Shown here: positions 10,423 to 19,157 of the stretch, in pieces
Numbering within the stretch: position 1 is the stretch's first letter
Layout of the letters: each line of letters begins with the position of its first letter
Assembly: GCA_938083225.1 (NCBI GenBank)
Contig: CALKCH010000051.1
Span: 1 to 34,677, forward strand
Source of the DNA: Candidatus Bipolaricaulota bacterium
GTDB taxonomy: Bacteria > Bipolaricaulota > Bipolaricaulia > Bipolaricaulales > Bipolaricaulaceae
Direction: 5' to 3'
Length of the DNA stretch: 34,677 bases
Notes under the pieces: model-generated
What the model was told of the DNA's origin: nothing
Seen by the model: the letters and a program-made list of their open reading frames with translations, nothing else
Databases searched by the model: none
Position numbers and translations under genes: made by a program

Positions 10423-11421
10423 ATGGAGAGGTTCGTTCGTCAGACCATCCTTCCCCAAATAGGCGGGGAAGGGCAGCGCCGGCTCAGGCAAGCCCGGGTT
10501 TTGGTGGTGGGCTGTGGCGCCCTGGGAACCCACACCGCCGAGGCTTTGCTTCGGGCGGGGCTCGGCCACCTGGTCCTCGTGGATCGAGACGTGGTGGAAG
10601 GGCACAACTTACACCGCGTTTCCTTGTTTACCCCAAAGGATGTGGGCTGGCCCAAGGCGGAGGTAGCGGCGGAAAAGCTTCGAGAGATTGCCCCTGATTC
10701 ACACATCGTTTCCTACGCGGCTCATTTTAGTCCAGAACTAGCCGAAGAGCTTGTGCCCCAGGTGGATCTTGTGGTGGATGGGCTGGACAACTTGGAAACC
10801 CGGTATTTGGTGAACGACGTCTGCGTGAAATACGAAAAGCCCTGGATTTACACGGCTGTCTTGGCCACGTATGGGATGATCATGCCCATCGTTCCCCAGA
10901 AAGGACCGTGCTTGCGCTGTCTTTTTCCCAACCCTCCGGCACCCGGGACTATTCCCACGTGTGCGCAAGCCGGAATTCTCGGCCCACTGCCCCAAGTCCT
11001 CGCGGGTATCCAAGCAGCCACGGCCATCGGCCTTGTCTTGGAGAGTGAGGAAGTTCGGCCCGGCGAGCTTTTTTATCTCGACGTTTGGAGCAGAAAGGCC
11101 CAGACGGTACAGGTTCGGCGGGCTTCGCGTTGCCCCACGTGTGTGGCCCGCGATTTCCAGTTTCTCCGGGAAGCTTCCCGCTCCGCTGTTCTCTGTGGTG
11201 ACGCTGTGCAGATTCTGCCGCGCACCCCCACCAAGCTCGATCTTTCCGCCCTGGCGCAGGCCCTCGCCCCTTTGGGGAAGGCAGAGGTGCGCAACGGACT
11301 GCTGTTTTTGGAAATTGAGGGTGTTTCTTTCACGGTGTTTCCGGACGGGCGAGCTCTGCTCAAAGGGGTTTCCCATCCGGACAGGGCCCAAGCCCTCTAC
11401 GACCAATTCATCGCCCGCTGA
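10423..11421 (+). CDS. ThiF/MoeB/HesA family E1-like adenylyltransferase with extra C-terminal domain
   Basis: RQTILPQIGGEGQRRLRQARVLVVGCGALGTHTAEALLRAGLG; CLRC and CPTC zinc ligands. Confidence 0.88.
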   Translation: MERFVRQTILPQIGGEGQRRLRQARVLVVGCGALGTHTAEALLRAGLGHLVLVDRDVVEGHNLHRVSLFTPKDVGWPKAEVAAEKLREIAPDSHIVSYAAHFSPELAEELVPQVDLVVDGLDNLETRYLVNDVCVKYEKPWIYTAVLATYGMIMPIVPQKGPCLRCLFPNPPAPGTIPTCAQAGILGPLPQVLAGIQAATAIGLVLESEEVRPGELFYLDVWSRKAQTVQVRRASRCPTCVARDFQFLREASRSAVLCGDAVQILPRTPTKLDLSALAQALAPLGKAEVRNGLLFLEIEGVSFTVFPDGRALLKGVSHPDRAQALYDQFIAR

Positions 11422-11941
11422 GTTTGCCCACCACCCAGGCGAGGAAGAAGAGCAAGGCCACCAAAGCCAGGGGCACGAGCATCATCGGCCAGGCCACATG
11501 CCACAAGGCTTTCTTTTGGTCCGGGGTGAGCTCCACCTTCCGGGGGTGTCGGATCTCCAGCCTCCTCGCCTTTTTCAGCATTTTCACGGACTCCGCGATC
11601 CTTCCCTGTTTGCGGTAGACTACGCCCAGGTTATGGTGGGCAGAAGCATGATGGGGATCTTCCTGGATTGCCCGCTGGTAGGTGTATTCTGCCCGCGCTA
11701 GATCCCCGGCGTCGAAGTAAACGTTGCCCAGCCGAAAATAGATCGTGGCCTTTTCCTCGCCGTAGCGGAGGAGATCGACCAGAAGCTCGATGGCTTCTTG
11801 GTGGCGTTTGTCCCGGCGCAAAGCTTCCGCCCGCTCCAGGCCCTGCCCGACGAGCTTGCGGCGCTCGCTTGGCGTCAGCTCGTTGGGGTCGGGGAGCGGA
11901 GGGACAAAAGGCGTGTCTTCACGGCCTTGATGTCCTGCCAT
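11408..11941 (-). CDS. TPR-repeat protein with C-terminal transmembrane anchor
   Basis: TPR motifs ATIYFRLGNVYFDAGDLARAEYTYQRAIQEDP / ASAHHNLGVVYRKQGRIAES; C-terminal hydrophobic WPMMLVPLALVALLFFLAWVVGKL. Confidence 0.75.
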   Translation of the reverse strand: MAGHQGREDTPFVPPLPDPNELTPSERRKLVGQGLERAEALRRDKRHQEAIELLVDLLRYGEEKATIYFRLGNVYFDAGDLARAEYTYQRAIQEDPHHASAHHNLGVVYRKQGRIAESVKMLKKARRLEIRHPRKVELTPDQKKALWHVAWPMMLVPLALVALLFFLAWVVGKLSGR

Positions 11942-12495
11942 GTCAAATATTTCGGGCTGCCCTTAGCCCGGCTGGGGTTCCGCAAAAGGTAACTGGGGTG
12001 AAACATGGGGAAAATTTCGATCCCGCCCTTCCAGGGGAAGAAGCGGCCGCGTAGCTCGTTGATCCCGTCCGCGCGTCCCAGAAGCCAATGGGTGGGGGTG
12101 TTTCCGAGGGTCACGATGATCTTGGGCCGGACAAGGGCGATCTGTGCGGACAACCATTCCCAACAGGCGGCCATTTCTTCTCTGGTGGGCACTCGGTTTT
12201 CCGGCGGCCGACACTTCACCACGTTGGTGATGTACACCTCTTCCCGGGAGATCTCAGCGCTCTCCAGGATGGTGGTGAGGAGTTGCCCGGCCGGGCCTAC
12301 GAAGGGCCGGCCCGTCTGGTCTTCCACCTCGCCCGGTGCCTCGCCAATCAGCATGAGATCGGCAGGCACCCGGCCTTCCCCAAACACCAAGTTCGTGCGC
12401 GCCTGCCCCAGTGGACAACGGGTACAGGAACGCACACGCTCATGCAAAGCGTCCAGAGTTGGCTGAAGACGCGGCAAGCGGTGGCACCCCCAGGT

Positions 12496-12507
<12 letters not shown>
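11875..12507 (-). CDS. Type-4 (Fe-S) uracil-DNA glycosylase; true start probably inside this ORF, downstream of the tRNA
   Basis: CTRCPLGQARTNLVFGEGRVPADLMLIGEAPGEVEDQTGRPFVGPAGQLL, VVKCRPPENRVPTREEMAAC, FHPSYLLRNPSRA. The track start (TTG at 12507) lies within the tRNA gene. Confidence 0.9.
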
Positions 12508-12571
<64 letters not shown>

Positions 12572-12595
12572 TTCCGCGGGGGAATTATACCCGGT

Positions 12596-13777
12596 TCAGC
12601 CGAGGGTCAGGACTTCCAAGGCGGGCATGGGCTCACCCTGGAGAAAGCTCAAGGTGGCGCCGCCGCCGGTGGACACATACCCGAATTTCTCGGTCAGCCC
12701 CAGTTTCTCCACGGCTTCGCCCGTTTCTCCGCCGCCCACCACGGTGAAGGCTTTGGAGCTGATGAGGGCGCGGGCGATGGCCTCTGTTCCTTTGCCGAAG
12801 GGAGGGACCTCGAACGCCCCCATGGGCCCGGTCCACACCACGGTTCCTGCCCGCTGGATGACCTCGGCAAACCGGCCCACTGTGGCCGGCCCGATATCCA
12901 GGCCCATCCACTCCTCGGGAATGGCTTGTACAGAGATCACCTTGATCTCCGCGTTCTCCCTGAGTTCGGGCGCTACCACCACATCCACGGGAAGATGCAA
13001 TTCCTTCCCCTGGTTTTGGATGTGAGCCATGAGGTCCCTGATGGTGGGGATGAGCTTCTCGTCCACCACAGACCGGCCGACTTCTAATCCTTGGGCGGCA
13101 AGGAAGGTAAAGGCCACCCCGCCTCCGATAAGAAATCCGTCCACGTGGGGAAGGAGGCCGGTCAGGACCCCCAGTTTGTCCTTGGCCTTTTTCCCGCCCA
13201 CCAGCACGTAAAATGGCCGCCGCGGATTGGTCAAAAGCTCCGAGAGAACTTGAACCTCGCGCTCCATGAGAAAACCGGCATAGGCAGGAAGATACTGAGC
13301 CACGCCCACCGTGGAGGCATGGGCCCGATGGGCCGTGGCGAACGCATCGTTCACAAAAACATCGAAGGGTTTGGCCAAAGCCTTGGCGAATTTGGGGTCG
13401 TTCTCCTCTTCTTCTGGGTGAAATCGAACGTTCTCGAGCATGAGGATTTCTCCGTCCTGAAGAGCCTCTACGGCCTTGCGCACCTCAGGCCCAATACAGT
13501 CGGAAAGGCAAAGAACAGGTTTTCCCAATAACTTACCAAGCCTCTCGGCTACGGGTCCCAGGCGAAGTTCTTCCACCACCTTTCCCTCGGGGCGGCCCAA
13601 ATGCGAGCACACCGCCACCCGCGCTCCCCCTGCCAAAAGCCACCGAAGCGTGGGCAGAACGGCACGGATGCGAGAATCATCCGCTACCTTCCCCTGGGAG
13701 AGAGGCACATTCAAATCTGCGCGGAAGAGCACTTTCTTTCCCCGGGGATCTATGTCCCGGATTGTGCGCAATTTCAT
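12596..13777 (-). CDS. pgk: Phosphoglycerate kinase
   Basis: MKLRTIRDIDPRGKKVLFRADLNVPL; VCSHLGRPEGK; GGGETGEAVEKLGL; STGGGATLSFL. ATG at 13777 preferred over GTG at 13786. Confidence 0.95.
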   Translation of the reverse strand: MKLRTIRDIDPRGKKVLFRADLNVPLSQGKVADDSRIRAVLPTLRWLLAGGARVAVCSHLGRPEGKVVEELRLGPVAERLGKLLGKPVLCLSDCIGPEVRKAVEALQDGEILMLENVRFHPEEEENDPKFAKALAKPFDVFVNDAFATAHRAHASTVGVAQYLPAYAGFLMEREVQVLSELLTNPRRPFYVLVGGKKAKDKLGVLTGLLPHVDGFLIGGGVAFTFLAAQGLEVGRSVVDEKLIPTIRDLMAHIQNQGKELHLPVDVVVAPELRENAEIKVISVQAIPEEWMGLDIGPATVGRFAEVIQRAGTVVWTGPMGAFEVPPFGKGTEAIARALISSKAFTVVGGGETGEAVEKLGLTEKFGYVSTGGGATLSFLQGEPMPALEVLTLG

Positions 13778-13795
13778 GGTTATCACCGAAACATA

Positions 13796-13824
13796 ATTTT
13801 AAGCGAACTAAGCCACATAGGCAA
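13796..13824 (-). promoter_or_regulatory. Candidate sigma70-type promoter for pgk
   Basis: Reverse strand TTGCCT (13819-13824), 17 nt, TAAAAT (13796-13801), 18 nt before the pgk ATG. Confidence 0.4.
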
Positions 13825-13852
13825 ACATTCAGACATTGGGGTAAGATCAAGT

Positions 13853-14509
13853 GTGAACTGGTGGGTGTTGGTTTTGGTCCTTGGGCTGGTTTTTGGCGTG
13901 GTCGTGCTGGGACCCTACCTTTTTCCCGGAGAGAACCAGCGGGCCATGCAGCGTTTGACGGAGGTAATCCAGGCCTGGGCAGGGATCCGGGACCTCGAGA
14001 CCTACCTGGAGGTGCTCCGGCCGGGCGAGCCTCTCGTGCGCCTGAGGGTGCTGTACCTGGCGGGGCTGGCCGTGCGCTTGGAACTTGAAGAGCCAGAAGA
14101 GTTGCAGGGTGAGGTATATGCCCTGCGCTCCACCCCCGAGGGCTGGCTTTTGGTGCATTTTCGTCCCAACCTCTCCCTCGGCCTAGAGGCCCGCTTTTCT
14201 GAGCAGGAATTAGCCAGGATTCTCCAGGGTTTAGGCACCCCTTCGCCTAATCTGCGGGTACAGTGGCCAGAGGCGAACACACTCCAAATCGAAGGACTTT
14301 CAGGTCCCTTCCCCCGAGCCGAGCTTCAATTCGGCGAAAATTCCCCGGTTCCTGAAAGAATTCTGGCCCTGGATGCGAACGGCAAGGCTTTGGAATTGCG
14401 ACTTTCGGAGACGAAGGTGAACACAGGCTTGGAGCTTCGAGAGCTTTTCCTCCTCGACCCCCTTCCTACTCAGTGGATCCCGATTCCCATTCCTTCAGGC
14501 GGCGCTTGA
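13853..14509 (+). CDS. N-terminally membrane-anchored protein, possibly LolA/RseB-like fold
   Basis: VNWWVLVLVLGLVFGVVVLGPYLF single TM helix; beta-rich remainder with VPERILALDANGKALELRLSETKVNTGLELRELFLLDP resembling LolA-type sequences. GTG at 13853 is more plausible than the 83-codon upstream extension in the track. Confidence 0.5.
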   Translation: MNWWVLVLVLGLVFGVVVLGPYLFPGENQRAMQRLTEVIQAWAGIRDLETYLEVLRPGEPLVRLRVLYLAGLAVRLELEEPEELQGEVYALRSTPEGWLLVHFRPNLSLGLEARFSEQELARILQGLGTPSPNLRVQWPEANTLQIEGLSGPFPRAELQFGENSPVPERILALDANGKALELRLSETKVNTGLELRELFLLDPLPTQWIPIPIPSGGA

Positions 14510-14969
14510 TCTCGGAGAACGAAAGCTCCTTTTCCACGAACGTCTCAAACTGCTCTTCTTCAGCGAACGGGGACTCAATGGCGGCTTGCTCGAACACCTC
14601 GTCCGCAATGAAGATCGGGGCCTGCATGCGTAACGCTAGGGCGATAGCATCGGACGGCCGGGAGTCCAGCTCTTTCATCTCACCCTGGGCGTCACGCAGG
14701 ACGAGCTTGGCGTAAAACACGGTGTCCTTGATCTGGGTGATCACTACCTGAACTAGACGCGCACCCAGCACGGTGAGGAGCTCTTTCATGAGGTCATGGG
14801 GAAGGGGGCGGGGGAAGCGCTGGCCCTGTAGCTCGAGGGCGATGGAAATAGCCTCCGGCTCGGCAATCCAGATGGGCAAAGCTTTCGTGGAGTTACGGTC
14901 CTTGAGGAGGATCACCGGACTTTTCGTGGTCGGGTCGACAAGCAGCGCACGAACCTCCGCCTCCCGCAT
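14466..14969 (-). CDS. DUF151 / bifunctional nuclease (BFN) domain protein
   Basis: SPVILLKDRNSTKALPIWIAEPEAISIALELQG; LDSRPSDAIALALRMQAPIFIADEV. ATG at 14969 with AAGGAGG SD. Confidence 0.88.
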   Translation of the reverse strand: MREAEVRALLVDPTTKSPVILLKDRNSTKALPIWIAEPEAISIALELQGQRFPRPLPHDLMKELLTVLGARLVQVVITQIKDTVFYAKLVLRDAQGEMKELDSRPSDAIALALRMQAPIFIADEVFEQAAIESPFAEEEQFETFVEKELSFSEIKRRLKEWESGSTE

Positions 14970-14991
14970 GTTTGCCTCCTTACGCCACCCC

Positions 14992-14997
14992 ATTATA
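14992..14997 (-). promoter_or_regulatory. Candidate -10 element (TATAAT) for the DUF151 gene
   Basis: Reverse complement of ATTATA; 22 nt before the start codon. Confidence 0.35.
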
Positions 14998-15041
14998 CGG
15001 CCATGAGGGCAGGGTGAACATGGTGTGCATTACGCTTGGGC

Positions 15042-15047
15042 TATAAT
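15042..15047 (+). promoter_or_regulatory. Candidate -10 element (perfect TATAAT) for glmS
   Basis: GGGCTATAATGCTTGGCCATGTGTGGG: only 8 nt from the ATG at 15056. Confidence 0.5.
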
Positions 15048-15055
15048 GCTTGGCC

Positions 15056-16867
15056 ATGTGTGGGATTGTAGGCTACGTGGGCCCACGTCGGGCTGAAGAT
15101 GTGTTGCTCTCCGGCCTTTCCCGGCTGGAGTACCGCGGGTATGACTCTGCCGGCGTGGCCGTGTTAACCCCCCAAGGCCTGGTGCTTCTGCGCCGGGTGG
15201 GAAAACTGGAGAATCTTTGCCAGGCTGTACTGGAAAGCGGGGTCTCCGCCCACCTGGGCATTGGTCACACCCGCTGGGCCACCCATGGGCTGCCCTCCGA
15301 GGAAAACACCCATCCCCATGTGGACTGCACGGGGAAAATCGCCCTTGTCCACAACGGAATCATCGAAAACCACCGGGAGCTCCGCCAAAATCTCCTGGCT
15401 CGTGGGCATCCGTTTCGCTCCCAAACGGACACAGAGACACTCGTGCACCTTCTGGAAGAACATTACGAGGGCGATCTGGTGGAAGCGCTGCGGCGGGCAT
15501 TGGCCCGGGTTCGGGGAGCCTACGCTGTGGCTGCGATCCACGCCGAGCATCCCCAGGAGATCGTGTTAGCCCGGGAAGGGAGTCCCCTCGTGGTGGGAAT
15601 CCTGCCCGGGGAAGGATTCCTGGCCTCCGATGTCCCTGCCCTTCTTCCCTACACCCGGACCTTCCATTTCCTGGAGGACGGGGACGTAGCCCGCCTGAGC
15701 CCGGGACACTTGGAAGTCTGGGACCGACAGGGAAGACGCAAAGGACCGCGGTTCCAGGAAGTTCCGTGGGACCCCCTTTCTGCGGAAAAGCTGGGATACC
15801 GACATTTCATGGAGAAGGAGATTCACGAACAGCCTCGGGCCGTGGCGGATACTCTGAGGAGTGAGCTTTCCACCCCCTGGGAAGAGGGGTTGGGCCAAGT
15901 GGACCTGGCGGAAGCGGAGCACGTTTACCTTCTGGCCTGTGGAACTTCTTACCATGCGGCTTTGGTGGCCGAGTATCTGTGGGAACCCCTTTTGGGTCTT
16001 CCTGTGGCGGCAGAGATTGCCTCCGAGTTTCGCTACAAACGGCCGGCGGTGAGCAAAAAGACGCTGGTGGTGGCGGTCTCCCAATCCGGGGAGACGGTCG
16101 ACACCCTCATGGCCGTACGGGCAGTTAAAGCCCAAGGAGCCCAGGTGATCGCGGTGGTGAATGTGGTGGGCTCGGCTATTGCTCGGGAATCCCACGCGGT
16201 TTTGTACACACGAGCGGGCCTGGAGATCGGAGTTGCTGCAACCAAGACTTTTTCCGCCCAAATCATGGCCCTGTTCCTATTGGGCTTGTGGTTGGCCCGC
16301 GCCCGCGGCCTTCTTGGGGAAGAAGAACTGGAGAAGTTCAAGGACGAGCTGAGCCAAGCTCCTCGCCTCGTGGAAACCGCACTCAAGCTTGGGCCGGAGA
16401 TCGACAATTTGGCCCAAAAACTCTATACGTTCCCGAACTTTCTCTACCTTGGCCGGGGGATCCTTTACCCCCTGGCCCTGGAGGGTGCTCTCAAGCTCAA
16501 GGAGATCTCCTACATCCACGCCGAGGGCTACGCAGCGGGGGAGATGAAGCACGGCCCCATCGCTCTCGTCCACGAGGGGATGCCTGTGGTGGTGCTCTAT
16601 TCCCGCGAGGAGCTCCCGGACAAAGTTCTCGCCAACATCCAGGAGGTTAAAGCCCGGCGAGGAATCGTTGTGGCCTTCGCTGACGATGTTCCCGCGGAGC
16701 TTCAGGAGGCGGCAGACCACCTGGTCCTTGTTCCACCCGCCTCACGCCTGCTCCTGCCTTTTACGTTTACCCCCGCGTTACAGCTTTTAGCCTACCATAT
16801 CGCCAGGTTGCGGGGTACAGATGTAGACCAGCCCAGAAATTTGGCGAAAACCGTGACGGTGGAGTGA
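15056..16867 (+). CDS. glmS: Glutamine--fructose-6-phosphate aminotransferase (isomerizing)
   Basis: MCGIVGYVG Ntn Cys; GHTRWATHG; SIS domains (ACGTSYHA, VSQSGETVDTL); C-terminal NLAKTVTVE. Confidence 0.96.
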   Translation: MCGIVGYVGPRRAEDVLLSGLSRLEYRGYDSAGVAVLTPQGLVLLRRVGKLENLCQAVLESGVSAHLGIGHTRWATHGLPSEENTHPHVDCTGKIALVHNGIIENHRELRQNLLARGHPFRSQTDTETLVHLLEEHYEGDLVEALRRALARVRGAYAVAAIHAEHPQEIVLAREGSPLVVGILPGEGFLASDVPALLPYTRTFHFLEDGDVARLSPGHLEVWDRQGRRKGPRFQEVPWDPLSAEKLGYRHFMEKEIHEQPRAVADTLRSELSTPWEEGLGQVDLAEAEHVYLLACGTSYHAALVAEYLWEPLLGLPVAAEIASEFRYKRPAVSKKTLVVAVSQSGETVDTLMAVRAVKAQGAQVIAVVNVVGSAIARESHAVLYTRAGLEIGVAATKTFSAQIMALFLLGLWLARARGLLGEEELEKFKDELSQAPRLVETALKLGPEIDNLAQKLYTFPNFLYLGRGILYPLALEGALKLKEISYIHAEGYAAGEMKHGPIALVHEGMPVVVLYSREELPDKVLANIQEVKARRGIVVAFADDVPAELQEAADHLVLVPPASRLLLPFTFTPALQLLAYHIARLRGTDVDQPRNLAKTVTVE

Positions 16868-17325
16868 TGGGGGAGCGCAGGGTAGTAGCGCGAAATCGCC
16901 GGGCCAAGCGGGATTACGAGATCGAGGAAACGTACGAGGCCGGAATCGTTCTGAAGGGCTCAGAGGTGAAATCCATCCGGGCTGGCCGGGTCTCCCTGGA
17001 CCAGGCTTATGCCAAAGTGGAGGGGGGCGAAGTCTGGCTCTACGGCATGCACATCGCTCCCTATGAGCAGAGCGGCCCGTATGGGCACGATCCGGAACGT
17101 CCCAAGAAGCTACTCCTCAAAGAACGGGAGATCGCCCGACTCCTTGGCAAGGTTGGTCGGGCCGGCTATACCCTGGTGCCTCTCTCCCTGTACTTCAACG
17201 AGCGGGGCTATGCAAAAGTTGAACTGGCTGTGGCCAAGGGGCTTTCTAAGGCCGACAAGCGCCGGAAACTCATGGAGGAAGAGGAGGAACGCCGGGCTCG
17301 AGAAGCCATGAAACGTTATTTCTGA
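16867..17325 (+). CDS. smpB: SsrA-binding protein
   Basis: NRRAKRDYEIEETYEAGIVLKGSEVKSIRAGRVSLDQAYAKV; RKLLLKEREIARL; C-terminal KKxxxK-like basic tail. Confidence 0.95.
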   Translation: MGERRVVARNRRAKRDYEIEETYEAGIVLKGSEVKSIRAGRVSLDQAYAKVEGGEVWLYGMHIAPYEQSGPYGHDPERPKKLLLKEREIARLLGKVGRAGYTLVPLSLYFNERGYAKVELAVAKGLSKADKRRKLMEEEEERRAREAMKRYF

Positions 17326-18386
17326 TCGCCTATCAGCCAAGCGGCCTCCTCCGCGAGCAAGGGTTCCACCACCAAGTCCAGGTCCCCTTCAAGGATGTCC
17401 TCCAGCCGATAGACCGTGAGATCAACGCGATGGTCCGTGACCCGGTTTTGCGGGAAATTGTAGGTGCGGATTTTTTCGGAGCGCTCGCCCGTGCCGATCT
17501 GGCGCCGCCGCTTTTCCCGGAGGTCCGCTTCCTTCTCCTTCTCCGCGATCTCCCAGAGCTTGGCCCGCAGTACCCGCAAGGCTAGTTCCTTGTTGCGGTG
17601 CTGGGAGCGCTCCTCCTGAGAACTCACCACAATTCCCGTGGGGATGTGGGTGATGCGCACTGCGGTTTCGTTCTTCTGCATGTGCTGGCCGCCTGGGCCG
17701 GACGAGCGGAACGTCTCGATCTTGAGATCCTCGGGTTTTATTTCCACCTTAGCTTCTTCGGCTTCGGGGAGGACGGCCACCGTGGCCGTGGAGGTGTGGA
17801 TGCGGCCACTGGCCTCCGTCTCCGGAACACGCTGTACCCGGTGTACACCGGATTCGTAGCGGAAAAGCCCGTAGGCGCCCGGACCTTCCACGGCGAAGAT
17901 GATCTCCTTGTATCCGCCGAGATCGGTAGGGTGAGAGGCGAGCACGCGCACTTTGAATCCCTTTTTCTCTGCATATTTGGTGTACATGCGGAAAAGATCA
18001 GCGGCAAATAGGGCAGCCTCTTCTCCTCCCGCTCCGGCGCGGATCTCCACAATCGCGTTCTTGTGGTCGTCTGGGTGTGGCGGGACCAGGAGCTTCCGCA
18101 ACTCCTGCTCAAGCTGGGCCGCCCGGGCTTGATCCTGCTCCAACTCCTGGCGCAGTTCCCGCGCCAACTCTTCATCGCTTTCCCGAAGGAGCTCTTCTTC
18201 CTCGGCGATGTTTTGGAGAAGTCGGCGCAGCTCTTGCCCCTTGTCCACGATGAGCCGCAGGCGGTTGTACCGTCGGGAAAGCTCAGGAAAGTCCGGACGG
18301 GCATGAACGGAAGGATCGCCCAGGATCTTCTCTAGCTCCTGGAACTCTTCCTCCACTTCCGCCAGTTTTCCCAAAAGCTTTTCCAT
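17316..18386 (-). CDS. prfA: Peptide chain release factor 1
   Basis: GVHRVQRVPETEASGRIHTS (PxT-type), SSGPGGQHMQKNETAVRITHIPTGIVV; no RF2 SPF motif or frameshift site. Confidence 0.92.
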   Translation of the reverse strand: MEKLLGKLAEVEEEFQELEKILGDPSVHARPDFPELSRRYNRLRLIVDKGQELRRLLQNIAEEEELLRESDEELARELRQELEQDQARAAQLEQELRKLLVPPHPDDHKNAIVEIRAGAGGEEAALFAADLFRMYTKYAEKKGFKVRVLASHPTDLGGYKEIIFAVEGPGAYGLFRYESGVHRVQRVPETEASGRIHTSTATVAVLPEAEEAKVEIKPEDLKIETFRSSGPGGQHMQKNETAVRITHIPTGIVVSSQEERSQHRNKELALRVLRAKLWEIAEKEKEADLREKRRRQIGTGERSEKIRTYNFPQNRVTDHRVDLTVYRLEDILEGDLDLVVEPLLAEEAAWLIGDQK

Positions 18387-18418
18387 CAAAAAAGCGTACC
18401 CAAGAACATTTGGGAGGG

Positions 18419-19105
18419 CTAGCGGGTTAACCGGCGCAAGCCCGAAGGCCCCGCGAGGAAAACTTCGTCCACCAGGTCCACAAAGAGGCCATGCCCGACG
18501 ATCCCTGCCCGGCTCTCTAGCTTCCTGGCCAACGACTGCACCTCAGGGATTGGGCCAAACCAGCAGTCGAGCACGTAGTTTCCCTGGTCGGTGAGAAAAG
18601 GAGATCCATCGGGATTGCGCCGGAGACTCACCCGCGCTCCCAGGCCCTCCAAGAACCGGAGGTGCGTGCACCACCCGAAGGGAAGAACTTCCACCGGAAC
18701 TGGGGCACTTGTGCCCAGGCGAGGAGAAAACTTGGTGTGGTCAGCCACAATGACTTGGTGCCGCGTGGCCTGGGCCACCACTTTCTCCCGCAACATGGCC
18801 CCGCCCCCGCCTTTGATCACGTTTAGATCAGGGTCTATTTCGTCTGCCCCGTCTATGGTGAGGTCCAGTTCCGGATGCTCTTCCAGCGTGGTCAAGGGGA
18901 TACCTAAGGTTTTGGCCTCTTCCTCCACCTTTTTCGAACAGGGAACCCCCTGAATGTCCCACAATTTGCCGGACCGGAGGAGCTCAGCGAGTTTGAGGAG
19001 GGCATAGCGGGCGGTGGAGCCATGCCCCAGGCCGATGACCATCCCGGGCTGGATGAGCTCCACCGCCGCCTCTGCCGCCTGTTTCTTCCAGGGCTCAAAC
19101 TTCAT
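18419..19105 (-). CDS. rpiA: Ribose-5-phosphate isomerase A
   Basis: GMVIGLGHGSTARYAL; LDLTIDGADEIDPDLNVIKGGGGAMLREKVVA; SD AAAGGAGGAG. Confidence 0.94.
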   Translation of the reverse strand: MKFEPWKKQAAEAAVELIQPGMVIGLGHGSTARYALLKLAELLRSGKLWDIQGVPCSKKVEEEAKTLGIPLTTLEEHPELDLTIDGADEIDPDLNVIKGGGGAMLREKVVAQATRHQVIVADHTKFSPRLGTSAPVPVEVLPFGWCTHLRFLEGLGARVSLRRNPDGSPFLTDQGNYVLDCWFGPIPEVQSLARKLESRAGIVGHGLFVDLVDEVFLAGPSGLRRLTR

Positions 19106-19157
19106 GCTCCTCCTTTCGTTTCCCCGCGTTTTCCCCTAAGATTATGCGGAGGCACAG

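Noticed and set aside
13601-13852. N-terminal extension of the 302-aa ORF overlapping pgk on the opposite strand
   Set aside because: Out-of-frame antisense of pgk; the hydrophobic N-terminus begins at GTG 13853.
17316-18386. Possible RF2 with programmed frameshift
   Set aside because: PxT-type motif and uninterrupted frame indicate RF1.
18386-18418. Hairpin CCCAA-ATGTTC-TTGGG followed by TTTTTT on the reverse strand between rpiA and prfA (possible terminator)
   Set aside because: Only a 5-bp stem, U-run 5 nt away and directly abutting the prfA start; more likely a weak leader structure.
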